A DNA stretch of 64,000 nt from Hoplostethus atlanticus (lineage: Eukaryota; Chordata; Actinopteri; Trachichthyiformes; Trachichthyidae): positions 6,203,501 to 6,267,500 of the forward strand of contig JAXDDX010000012.1 of the NCBI GenBank assembly GCA_034670405.1, written 5' to 3'. Positions 13,727 through 23,449 of the stretch are shown here, piece after piece; position 1 is the stretch's first letter, and each line of letters begins with the position of its first letter. A program made the translations under genes and the position numbers. The notes under the pieces are model-generated. The model made no database searches. It was not told the DNA's origin and saw only the letters and a program-made list of their open reading frames with translations.

Positions 13727-16700
13727 ACACGCGTGTATGCTTTCATGTCTTTATATCTTTTAGGGGCTAATGTGAATGTGAAAGACAGATGTGGTTGTAA
13801 CTTCATCCACCTCGCCATCCTCCAGCCCAAGGGTCTGAAGAATCTCACAGATGATGTACTGCAGGTACAGAGTCCATGTCGCCTAATTGAAGGATGTCAT
13901 TTAAAGATATTGAATCTGCTTATTACCCTCCTTGAACAATTTCCCTTGAGTCTAGCTGCATGCGTTCAAGGCCAGATAATAAAATCCATTACTCACTAAC
14001 TGAGTAAAATGATAGTTCTTTAAAACATTAAAATGATGGTGAAGCTTCCAGTATGAGCCAGGAGAAGGGTGATGAATTTACTGTTGACACTCTGTGAAAG
14101 GAATCTCTGTGCATCTGGGTGTGCAGATATTATTACATGATTACTTCTGTGTGTGTGTGTGTGTGTGTGTGTACAAATGTAGCCATTGTAGAAGCTGCAC
14201 AATTTACTCCACAATTTGCTGCATTATTTCTGCAGTGGTGCTCCATGACTGAGAGGAGTTGCTTGGAAAATTCAAGTTTTGTTCCAGTTTCAGTCATCAA
14301 AAGATGCAAATAAATAAATAGTTTTAAAGATTAGAGTTTGTGTTGCAATATGGCTATTCAGCTCTACCCACAACATTTGAGGATATTAGGCTACCATGGC
14401 TGTTGCAGATGATGGCTACCCCTGTATGCCCACTATGCATGTGTGCAGTATACAGTACCGTAAATGATTCTGTTTACATACATGAACATGTTTATATTGC
14501 GTCTTACTTCAGAATAACAACGTGAAGGCGTTGCTGAGCAGCGAGGATAATGAGGGCTGCACCCCCCTCCACTACGCGTGCAGACTGGGTATCCATGACT
14601 CAGTAAAGAACATGCTGGGTCTCTCAGGGCAGGTCTGCATCGCACGCAAGTCCAAAGACAAGAAGTCCGCCCTGCATTTTGCTGCCCAGTGAGTTGAATT
14701 GGTCCCTCTGTGCATGACTTTTCCATTACGTTACAACAAACCGTACTGATTTGGCGTTGCTTTCACTCACTGTAATTGCTTACACTTTGTTTCACACACT
14801 AATTGTGACCAGTTTCTGTTCCTTTCATATACTGTCTATTATATAGGCTGCATTCAAAATGCACATAATTAAAATGAACAACCTCAGCAATAATTTCATG
14901 GCTAATATCAAACCATGTACACCACTGGATTACTGTTATACCCCTGGAGCCTTCACCCCCCACCCTTCAGCTCTACCAGTGGACAACTGTTTCAGCATTT
15001 AGTAATTGGTAGTGGGGGAAAAAATGAATAAACAGAATTATTATGGGACAGAATAATGTCACATAATTTTGCTTAATCAGAGTTTGTTTTCAGTTTTCAA
15101 TAATAATGCAATTAAAGCAATGGCTGAGCTGCTTAGATTTTACACGTGGTAGATGTACTTTACTTCTCAAATAACTGCTCTCAAGGAGAAGTTGCTATAC
15201 ACTGTGTATTGATCGATTACACCAGCATACAACATTAATCAGAAATTGTTTTCCAAAAGCCTTTGAGTTACTATTTTGCTATAGCCAAGGATTTTATTTC
15301 TGTGATTAAAAGACAGGTCAGATGAAAAACAGATATATAACCGAATTCAAAAATCTCTTCTTACCATTCAGGTATTTCAATTCAGAAAGCAATTTCTGTA
15401 CTCAAAAGCTTTATGATGAATTGCTCATACTCTGACCAGTATCTCATCAATTAACTAGCATAGTGGACTTGTCACAAGAATAGAAAGCAATTAGCAAGGC
15501 ACACCTGAAGGAATGTTACAGATGGTGTGAAATGCGTGGACATCAAATGCTGTGATATCACTTCTTTCACCAATGTCGTTCCCTTTCCCCATCTCTCCTA
15601 TAAGGCACGCTGACAAGAATTGCCGCTGGGCCTCTCACAAAGCTTGGAGACAAAGAAAAATCATAAGGCCATAAGGCCAATAAGTCATTTCAGTTTTTTC
15701 CTCTTCCCTGCTTGGGGCCCCATGAGTCATTAACTCCCCAACATGTTCTACCTTTAGGCAGCAGGGTGGCATAGTGAGTAGGGAGACCATCCTTCTACCA
15801 GAAGGCCCAGATTCAAGCCTTGTGTCAGCAGACATCCAGGTTGCTGAAGTGTCCTTAAGCAAGACACTGAATCCAAACTTCAGGAGCTGACCGTGCGCTC
15901 TGACCTCCATGTAGAGTGGGGCAAGCAAAAAGAGAATTTCCCTTTCAGAGATCACAAGACAAACAAAAACTTCCACCAAATTGCACCACTACTTCTCTCC
16001 TTGTGCCTTGAAGCACTTTACCCTTGTTTCTTTTCAGGTATGGGCGCATCAATACCTGTCACAGATTATTGGAGACCATGAAAGACTCTCGTCTACTAAA
16101 CGAAGGGGATGAGCGGGGCCTGACACCACTCCATCTGGCCTCGGGAGGAGGGCACACCAAGGTGGTGGAGCTGCTGCTGCGCAAAGGGGCTCTCTTTCAC
16201 AGGTAAAAGATGTACAAACACACACATACACACACTCTTTTTGGTATGCTTACAGTACTGTAATGCTCGGCTGCCTTTCATCAACATGATCCTCATACCA
16301 CCTGTGACATAATCTTGGATGTTCATCTCTTGTCCACAGTGATTACAAGGGCTGGACTTGTCTGCACCATGCTGCGTCTGAGGGATACACACAGACTATG
16401 AACATTCTCCTGTCATCCAGTGTCACGTTACTGGATAAAATAGATGAGGATGGGGTGTGGCAATTACTTTTCTAATTTACACTCGTCAAGCCCATTATTA
16501 GTTGATGCACTTACCTGTACTGATATATTTGAGACCAGGCTTTGAAGTTCATTAGTAAACCTGAGATTGACGTGTTGTTTCCCATGCAACAGTAAGCTAA
16601 GTCAGTACCGGCTACTGTTCTCTAATGAAAGCATACAGTCCCATATTGTGTATTGTCATACCAGAACACAGCGCTCCACGTCGCAGCGAGAGAGGGACAT

Positions 16701-19700
16701 GTGGCCGCGGTCAGGCTCATGATGACTAGGGGGGCGGAGTTCCTCCTGAACAAGAACGACACATCTTTCTTCAACGAAGCACTGCAAAACGGGAGGAAGG
16801 ATGTGGTCAATGCTGTAGTTGACAGTGACAGGTATGTTGGTAATGGCAATGTGTCCAGAGAGCAATGTTTAAAGATAAATTCCTTAGAGTAAAAAATGTC
16901 ACTGGTGCAGGTGTTTTTTTAAGTGTAAACCATGGACTCAGTTCTGCCAATCATATAATGGACTCAACACAGTGACTGTCTCTAGGCTAAGTAATTGTTC
17001 AAGCAATAGATCGATTCAGGTCATGTCTATGCATTCGATCAGGTACACAGCTACACATTTGTGTTTCGTTTTTTTCCAGATGTGATGAGGCTTTGAGACT
17101 GTTCAAGCGCGGCACTGGCCACCGATCTCCGATAATAGACATGATTGAGGTTCTTCCTGAGTCCTACAAGGTTCGCCCCTAACAAAGACAAGAAGACTAA
17201 TGATTCATCTGCGTGCATAGTTAGCATTATAACTCATCTTTCCCAAAGCACAGAAATGGTATCCAACACCACATTCAATACTTAAGCATTGCTTGTTCAG
17301 GGGATATCAACAGAGAAACAAGCCCTTAGGCCCATAGTGTTGTTTTTCTCCTTTTCTTAATAGCACCTATTGGACCTCTGTGTGAGGGAGTCAGATGACG
17401 ATCCCAACAGTCCTGAGTACAATGTATTTAATCTTTGCACAATCAAAACAACCCACCGATAACTTTCCATATCAGATTTAATTCATATCAATTCTATACT
17501 GCATGAAGCATCCGCAAGGTAAAAGAAAAATGTATTTCTATGTGTGGTGTAGATCGAATACAATTTCATATGGCTCCAGGCTCCCATTGTCACAAAGAAG
17601 TATTCGGAAACTGACAAGACCCTGAGGGTTCAGCCACTAGCAGCACTGAATGTAAGCATCTTTTCTACTCAAACCTAATTTTGCTGCAGCAGAATGTACA
17701 AGAAGCTGCTGTCCCTGTGGTTGATAAGTAGTCATCCGCCGAGCAAACCCTCTTCTTTTATTACCCAGTGACATCGTATTGTTCAACATAATAGACACAA
17801 GCAATCTCATCTTCCACCAAATGTTTACATGCAAACAGTTCCCTATGCCATGTTGCTGAATGCCTGCCTCTGCCTGCTTGTGCTGCCACATTATTCCCTC
17901 TGGAGATCAATAAGATACACACAGAGTATTCAATCTTTAAGGCTTTTTGTTGACTTAGTGTCCTTTCCTGCATGTAGAAAATGTACCATTAAGTAATAGG
18001 CTATTTTTCTATTACTCTTTCCGCAGGCGATGGTGCAATACAACCGCATCGAGCTCCTCTCCCATCCTGTCTGCAAGAAGTACCTGGAAATGAAGTGGTT
18101 TGTATTCAATGCGATTTAACCCCTGAGAGCGGTATTTCTCATCCTGGCATGTTGTGACTACAGATCAGGGTGGGAGAAGGGCGATGTAATCTACTGCACA
18201 CAGGATGCCGATTCACTGCTATTTACTGACTCTGAATGCCATTCTCCTGACTGTATGTGTCTCCTCCACTCGTTTAACCCACAGGGTAGCGTATGGGAGC
18301 GGGGCTCATCTGCTCAACATGTTTGTGTACCTGTTAGGGCTGCTTCCCCTAACTCACCTCATAGTGAATCTGAAGCCGACCATGAGCACCACCGACCAGG
18401 GCAACCACAATGTCACCATGGTGCCCATATCTTTCACAGAGGTGCGAGTGACGCTGGTGCTAATGTGGAATGAAATGTCAGCAAAGAGTGATTTTTCTTT
18501 GTGTAAAATCAAAATGGTTTAATCGCGTGTATAACAGCTTCGATGACTGAATAGAAACAATTCTGAATGTATCCTTAGATGTAAGAATACAGAGAGGTAA
18601 AGTGTTGTAAAAGACACATAAGCGAAAACCTTTCAACCAGGTGGTTCAGATACAAACCAGAAGTTAATGGCGACATAGAATAGTACGCAATGTCACTCTG
18701 TCTCCATGTAGGGGAAGTAGCCTGTAAATCATGTAGTTGCTATTGACAAGATTATTTTCTATCCTATAACTTTTAATGACTTCCATCATCATCATATCTT
18801 CATTTCCCGGGTAATAAACCTTGTCCTTGTCCCATTACTTAATTTACTCACTTTCGTCATGAACCGTGAATTATATGTCACATTCACTGGCAACAGGGTT
18901 ACAGTGCCTATCACCTTGTTGAGTCGTCACGTTATTTGTCTCTTAGAGAAGGAAAAAACTGCCATGCTTACATGTTACATCACACAAAATCTGAACATTG
19001 TTCTTCATCCCACAGCAAAATCTCTTCTTGTCCTTCTGTATGGTGATGGTGTTGGTCATGAACATCTGCGCCATAGGGAAGGAGCTGGTGCAGATATTAC
19101 AACAGGTATGTTATGCAAGCGTCATCATTTCACATTAAATAGGTACCCATAAATTTGCTCTCAGCCTTCAGCACCAAGCGGGAGGACATACTGGCCGTCA
19201 GGCGTGATGCAGGAGTCCTGGCATTGAACGTCACCTCCAGACAGGAACTTTCCCTTGGTCCTTTTTAGTGTAGCTATAAGAACAGACGCTACACACTGCT
19301 ACACCAAACCAAAACAAGCCAACTCAACGCAACCCAAACCAAACCAACCCAACCCAACCCAACCCAACCAAACCGTGATGAAACACACTGTGATGACGAC
19401 TTTTCAGGGTCTGAGTACAACAGGAAGCGATCAGCCCTGCTGCATGAAAGTAGCCTTAGTAGGTGGTGTCAAATAGCTGTGCAGTTGTTCGTGTGACTAA
19501 TTGTTTTATATTTTACTTTGTCACTTGAAAGCGCTGGGATTACTTCAGGGATATTTCCAACCAGTGTGACTGGGCCGCAGCCATCTTCTCTCTTTGGTTC
19601 GTCATTCCACTCTTCTTCAATGCAGAGGGTTCTTTACATTGGCAAGCAGGGGCAATGGCAGTTTTCAGTTCCTGGGTTGGCTTTCTCTTTTATCTCCAGA

Positions 19701-22369
19701 GGTAAATGCTAAAATGTTTAAATGCTCAAGTGAACAAATCAGCACTTCATCTCATCATGCCTTTGTCAGGATTGATTGTCTGCTAATTGGAAATATCTCC
19801 CATTTCCCCAGGTTTGAGCACTTTGGTATCTACGTTGTGATGTTTGGGGAGATCATGAGGACGTTGGTCCGTATTGTAGTGCTGTTCCTGTTCCTGATGT
19901 TAGCTTTCGGTTTGGCTTTTTATGCACTGATGCTCAATCAGGTAGGAGAAGAACCAGAAACATTATTGAAACCAAGAAACATTTATTGAAAATCTGTTTG
20001 TCCTTATTACAAGCGAGCCCAAAATGAGAAACCAGTTTGCCCTGTACTGTATGAGTCATGTATTGTATGCATGCTATGTAGTGCACTGTATACAATACAC
20101 TGAGCACAACATAAATCTAAGCCTGCTCTTCTGAAGAAATAGACTGACCAGGTGGATCCTAAACTATGATCACTTATTGATTCCACCTTGATCCACTTAA
20201 ATCTTTGCGATTGAGAAATGTAGCCGAAGGGGAGGAGACATGGAAAAGAAGGATTTATAAGCTTTGAGACAAGTGGATTTTGCTAAAGGGTTGCAACTCA
20301 ATATTAGGCAAGGGTACTCAATGCATGTCACATATAAAGACATTGTTTCATGCTTTTATTTTGATAAGCTGCACAATTTAACAATAATAGATACAATTGC
20401 ATTGTCATGCAGTGCTCTTGTTTTTTCCTCACAGAAAGAGTTTGACACTGTGACACTCTCAGTGGTGCAGACTTTTGTGATGATGGTCGGGGAACTGAAC
20501 TACCAAAACAACTTCCTGGAGGTTTATCTGAACGATGAGCTTCCCTTTACGTTCCTGACATACGTACTTTTTTTAAACTTTGTTCTGTTCATGCCAATTC
20601 TGCTGGTGAACTTAATGGTAAGCATGTCACCCTATAAATCCTGTCACTCCTTATTCATACATCTTAGTCCATGTGACATTTGTTTTTGTTTCATTTTCAT
20701 GAGGTATTAGAATGTATTTCAGGGCTTTGCTTCCTTAGCTATTGACTCCTTAACCTCCATTTTTCACAGAAGCAGAAGGTCAATGCAACTAGTTGATGTT
20801 AATTACTGAACATAGTGAACATAGATGGGTCTTGTTTGTTTCACTTTGGCTGTGTTGTAGATTGGTTTAGCGGTCGGAGACATTGCTGAGGTACAGAGAA
20901 ATGCTGCCCTGAAGAGAATAGCCATGCAGGTCTGTATGAAACCAGCTACCGGACAGGGAGGGACTAATGATATAATCTATAACTCTGATTGGAAAAGAAC
21001 AGCGACTAGACAGTGTATGATGCATTCATGATGATATCACAGCTCCTTACCTGACCTGTCTGCCTGACCACCCACAAACGGCAAACAAACAAACAATCAA
21101 AGTATGAAGAATCATAGAGATGTGCAGTAGATGACCAACTGATGTTTTGGTCTGTAGGCCTTCTTCCCCGAGCACCCAGTTCTGACTGAAAATCTGACTT
21201 GTTGACCTCAGATTGACCTCCACACTGCTCTGGAAGATAAGTTGCCTTATTGGTTCATGAAACGAGTGGACAAACCCTTTCTCACCATCCACCCCAACCG
21301 CAAATGCTCCAAGGTATGCCCTATGCTTGCAACTGGAAACAGTGGTGATGAAAAATGACATATTGCTGCGTCTTTGTATCCTATTTCAGTTCAGCATTTC
21401 TCTTTTAACAGTCATCTATTCTATGTCATTTCATTTCAAATCTTTTGACAACAGACCTATATAAAGATGTTAATGTTCTGGCATGATGAGCCAACAAATG
21501 AAGTTCGGACTCGTGTGCAGACCAATTCATACAACTGCACTCCAATACAGAATGAGCTCCAAAAGCAGAAGTACAGGTAAAGCAAGAGTACAAAAAATAC
21601 TCACACTGGGCCCCTTCAAATCTGTCATTTTCCCGCTGTGTATTTTTTTATGTTTCTCTTAATTAATGATGGGAGACTATTATGCCAAATAAGCTAATGC
21701 TTTAATGTTTGCAACAAGCTAAACTGTTCTATCATCTCACAGAAAGTGTACACTAACAGCTACAGAGAGACAAAGTGGGGAAGAAAGAAACAACAGCTAT
21801 TTAATTGTGTTTTTTGATGCGTGAGCAGCCTCTAGTGGATTCAAACTCACAAGGGCCTGCATTTTGACCAGGGTCCCAGAAAACAGCTACCTTTTCTTAG
21901 GCTAGTGGGCACAACCAGAATGTGTTCCTGTCTTTCAAATGGCAAGAATTAAAGTCAGTAAAGACTCTTTACCCATTTTTTTTTCAACTGCACTACTAGT
22001 TTCATGAGTTATGTTAGCCACTATATTCCATTACTCAATGAGCACGTGGCACCTCAGAGCAGCATCAAACTCATAAAAACTATTTAAAAATCTAGTCAAG
22101 ATGTGAAGAAGTCAATATCTGATACATAATCTAAACCTCATGTTCTCTACTGCAGAATGAAGGAGATGTCGAGCATGCTGGAGAAGCAGCACAACCTCCT
22201 GAAGCTCATCATCCAGAAGATGGAGATCAGCTCAGAAGCTGATGAGACTGACGGCCCTGTGAACGTCAAAGGGGACATGTGGTCAATGTTGAGTCGAAGT
22301 AAATCCAGATGTCACCGTGAGTCTAAATGGGTCCCACTGATGAAGGCCATCGAAGCCAAGAGAAAGTGA
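6853..22369 (+). CDS. trpa1: TRPA1 ankyrin-repeat cation channel, complete, 27 coding exons
   Basis: TRPA1 is a tetrameric, calcium-permeable plasma-membrane channel of sensory neurons, opened by irritants and, depending on species, by temperature. Coding exons: 6853-6945, 7731-7893, 8131-8306, 9262-9369, 9601-9709, 10341-10486, 11452-11588, 12515-12563, 13507-13606, 13764-13864, 14513-14688, 16038-16202, 16340-16454, 16665-16831, 17080-17170, 17364-17423, 17553-17651, 18027-18097, 18285-18441, 19016-19105, 19532-19701, 19812-19941, 20435-20617, 20861-20929, 21212-21313, 21455-21576, 22156-22369 (TGA stop). Every junction is GT-AG and in phase. The sum is 3363 nt, or 1120 aa, against 1119 aa in human. 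The start is the first ATG after the exon 2 acceptor (6805), with an in-frame TGA at 6823. The weakest link is the first coding exon: its 31 residues only loosely resemble human TRPA1. Whether this is the trpa1a or trpa1b type was not decided. Confidence 0.95.
6991..7030. repeat. (AAAAAT)n simple repeat
   Basis: Six to seven tandem copies of a poly-A-rich hexamer in the intron after the first trpa1 coding exon. It could be the tail of an old retroposon, but no body was recognised upstream. Confidence 0.9.
7131..7189. repeat. AT-rich (TAATATA)n repeat
   Basis: Interrupted tandem copies of a TAATATA-type unit made only of A and T until its end. It is self-complementary and could form cruciforms. 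It lies in trpa1 intron 2. Confidence 0.85.
7731..16831 (+). CDS. trpa1: TRPA1 ankyrin-repeat domain (coding exons 2-14)
   Basis: These exons encode about residues 32-601, the long cytosolic ankyrin-repeat arm. Many repeats carry the TPLHxA-type core: SPLHHAS, VPLHWAV, SPLHLAI, SPLHLAV, TALHFAC, TPLHYAC, SALHFAA, TPLHLAS, CLHHAAS and TALHVAA. The segment KSKDKKS(A/P)LHFAA followed by YGRINTC matches human TRPA1 almost word for word, as does SRLLNEGD against TRLLNEGD. The repeats stabilise the tetramer and connect to the linker that senses ligands. Coding exon 8 is only 49 nt (12515-12563). The domain is unbroken and similar in length to the human one. Confidence 0.93.
8071..8103. repeat. (GT)n microsatellite beside exon acceptor
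   Basis: A GT tract with a short CG interruption that ends about 27 bases before the acceptor of the trpa1 exon at 8131. Confidence 0.92.
10729..10766 (+). repeat. Remnant of a dispersed fish repeat
   Basis: The stretch resembles a recurrent fish repeat segment with the pattern GTTAAGTGCCTTRCTCRAGG followed by ATTTTGACAG. A more eroded similar segment occurs near 8930-8960. I recognise it only from general familiarity, so a repeat library is needed to name the family. Confidence 0.35.
11227..11255. repeat. Poly-C tract in trpa1 intron
   Basis: Runs of 8 and 16 cytosines are separated by single A residues. The minus strand could form a G-quadruplex. The tract lies about 200 bases upstream of the exon at 11452. 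Confidence 0.9.
12584..12618. repeat. (CA)n microsatellite
   Basis: An interrupted CA tract just after the donor of the 49-nt trpa1 exon (12515-12563). Confidence 0.9.
13674..13723. repeat. (GT)n microsatellite inside a 157-bp intron
   Basis: A pure GT tract of about 50 bases that makes up about a third of the trpa1 intron 13607-13763 and ends about 40 bases before its acceptor. Confidence 0.95.
14148..14172. repeat. (GT)n microsatellite
   Basis: A short GT tract in the trpa1 intron between the exons ending at 13864 and starting at 14513. Confidence 0.9.
15757..15955 (+). mobile_element. tRNA-derived SINE copy
   Basis: The left part looks like a tRNA promoter: an A-box-like TGGCATAGTGAGTA at 15767-15780 and a B-box-like GATTCAAGCC at 15810-15819. 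The body carries GCTGAAGTGTCCTTAAGCAA and ends with GAATTTCCCTTTCAGAGATC. A second copy at about 49993-50191 shares the boxes, the body (GCTGAAGTGTC, AGCAAG) and the tail. It lies in the trpa1 intron upstream of the exon at 16038, in the sense orientation. It is a retroposed element, not a functional tRNA gene. Confidence 0.75.
17080..18097 (+). CDS. trpa1: TRPA1 pre-S1 linker (electrophile-sensing region)
   Basis: Coding exons 15-18 encode about residues 602-709 and align without gaps to human TRPA1 from the C621 region to beyond C665. In mammals this linker holds the reactive nucleophiles C621, C641, C665 and K710. Here the equivalents are Ser618 (C621), Ser630 (C633), Cys638 (C641), Ser648 (C651), Ala662 (C665) and Lys708 (K710). 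The block IEYNF and the block AMVQ-NRIELL-HPVCK-YL-MKW are strongly conserved, so the alignment is secure. Three introns here start with less usual donors (GTTCGC, GTATTT, GTTTGT). Confidence 0.92.
17890..17918 (+). repeat. Possible SINE/LINE 3-prime tail fragment
   Basis: The segment TTCCCTCTGGAGATCAATAA closely resembles the tail of the SINE copy at about 49993-50191. The SINE body is not visible upstream, so only the tail or a LINE end may be present. It lies in a trpa1 intron. Confidence 0.35.
18285..20929 (+). CDS. trpa1: TRPA1 transmembrane domain S1-S6, pore and TRP helix
   Basis: Coding exons 19-24 encode about residues 709-975. S1 follows WVAYGSGAHLLN. An NVT glycosylation sequon (N751) lies in the S1-S2 loop. 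S2 (LFLSFCMVMVLVMNICAIG) leads to KELVQ, and S3 follows DISN. E784, Q787, N801 and D804 correspond to the human calcium-site residues E788, Q791, N805 and E808. S4-S5 runs through FLFYLQRFEHFGI. The pore helix and filter read QTFVMMVGELNY, where human has GDINY. S6 ends in VNLMIGLAVGDIAEVQ, followed by the TRP-like helix LKRIAMQ. All membrane segments are intact, so the channel is expected to fold and conduct. Confidence 0.94.
19320..19373. repeat. AACCC/AACCA pentamer repeat
   Basis: Tandem AACCC units with variants in the trpa1 intron after the exon encoding S2. The unit is five bases and differs from the vertebrate telomere hexamer. Confidence 0.85.
21212..22369 (+). CDS. trpa1: TRPA1 C-terminal domain with coiled coil
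   Basis: The last three exons encode about residues 976-1120. IDLHTALEDKLPYWFMKRVD matches the human post-TRP helix. EKQHNLLKLIIQKMEISSE matches the conserved tetrameric coiled coil that holds the four subunits together and binds polyphosphates in TRPA1. The stop is TGA at 22367-22369. The tail after the coiled coil is diverged and lysine/arginine-rich but keeps the W-P-L-KAIEAK pattern seen as W-x-V-L-R-A-V-K-A-K in human. Confidence 0.92.
21825..21838 (-). promoter_or_regulatory. CTCF-like motif in trpa1 last intron
   Basis: GCAGCCTCTAGTGG matches the reverse complement of the CTCF consensus at about 12 of 14 positions. It is only a motif match. Confidence 0.2.
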
Positions 22370-22960
22370 GGAGGATGAAATGGATCGACCATCTACACTA
22401 AAACATCACCTGTCAGATTCCAGTGAATCATCACTACTACTATGTCACTAGACCTTAATATAATCCATTATTTCTGATATATAGGTAGTGGAGCAGCTGT
22501 ATGTTTTGGCCTTCCGCCGCCTTCATTGGCCGTGCATCAATGGTTGTGTAAGCAGTAAGTTGAATAACTGCCACTATAATCTTTGAGTTTGTTGAGATCC
22601 AGCATCAGTTTTGCAAGCTTGAATGAGCACTACTACTGAATTCAATAGCATGATACTAGTCTTTTCATCTTAGTAAATCATAGTGTATCCAAAACCTAAT
22701 CAATGACCTATTGCTATGTGTGCAGCTAAACCAAACGTCTCTACATCGCTCACACAGTTGCTCTGTGTCTTGTAATACATGAATGTATTTGTGTCTTCAT
22801 GTACAGCGTATACACATTTCACCTCTACATCTCTATAATGGGAAACTACTACTTTGTGCACTTGTGTTAAGAGTTAAGAGCATCTGTCTTTGAATTTGAG
22901 CCAAACATAGGTATCAGTTACCTGAATTGATTAAACATAAAACTGCTATCTCCTATCAGT
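22370..22960 (+). other. trpa1: trpa1 3-prime UTR (probable)
   Basis: After the stop codon there is no further open frame. An ATTAAA at 22930-22935 is a plausible variant poly(A) signal. An AATAAA at 23440-23445 would give a longer alternative end. The true end cannot be fixed without transcripts. Confidence 0.4.
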
Positions 22961-22985
22961 TGTCATCAGACTTCAGTGTGTTGGT

Positions 22986-23008
22986 GTGTGTGTGTGTGTG
23001 TGTGTGCG
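22986..23008. repeat. (GT)n microsatellite
   Basis: A short GT tract just downstream of the probable trpa1 3-prime end. Confidence 0.9.
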
Positions 23009-23292
23009 TAAAGAGAGGGAGGATGTGAATGAGATGGGATTGCTACACTGATGATGTCGCCAGGCAGATTCACAGGGAACAGGTCCACACTACCTCGCAG
23101 ATCACAATTTACACCTCCAATAAGAGCTCACAGGGACTTCTCTCTAGTGTGTGGATGAATTAGCACGTCAGTTAGCCCAGAGCTGCAACTTCATAACCTG
23201 GCAAGACTTTGTTATGGTGGCCAAGGGTGGGTTTCTATTAAAAACTCCATGCAGAATTGTGAGTTTTTTTCATTATCTAGTAGAAAGGATGG

Positions 23293-23293
23293 T

Positions 23294-23356
<63 letters not shown>
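23293..23356. repeat. (GATA)n microsatellite
   Basis: About sixteen tandem tetramers (TAGA/GATA register) without interruption, likely highly polymorphic. Confidence 0.95.
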
Positions 23357-23449
23357 ACTAGCTCTTTCACATACAGTAATAGGTTTAAATTGTGATGTAA
23401 ATATGTATTATCTTACATCACTTGCCTGTTGACAAGAAGAATAAAAACC

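Noticed and set aside
13486-13770. Open frame reading through a trpa1 exon into the GT repeat
   Set aside because: The exon ends at 13606 with a GTAAGC donor and the next exon joins in phase at 13764. The read-through is intron.
19320-19373. Telomere-like repeat
   Set aside because: The unit is AACCC, five bases, not the vertebrate hexamer.
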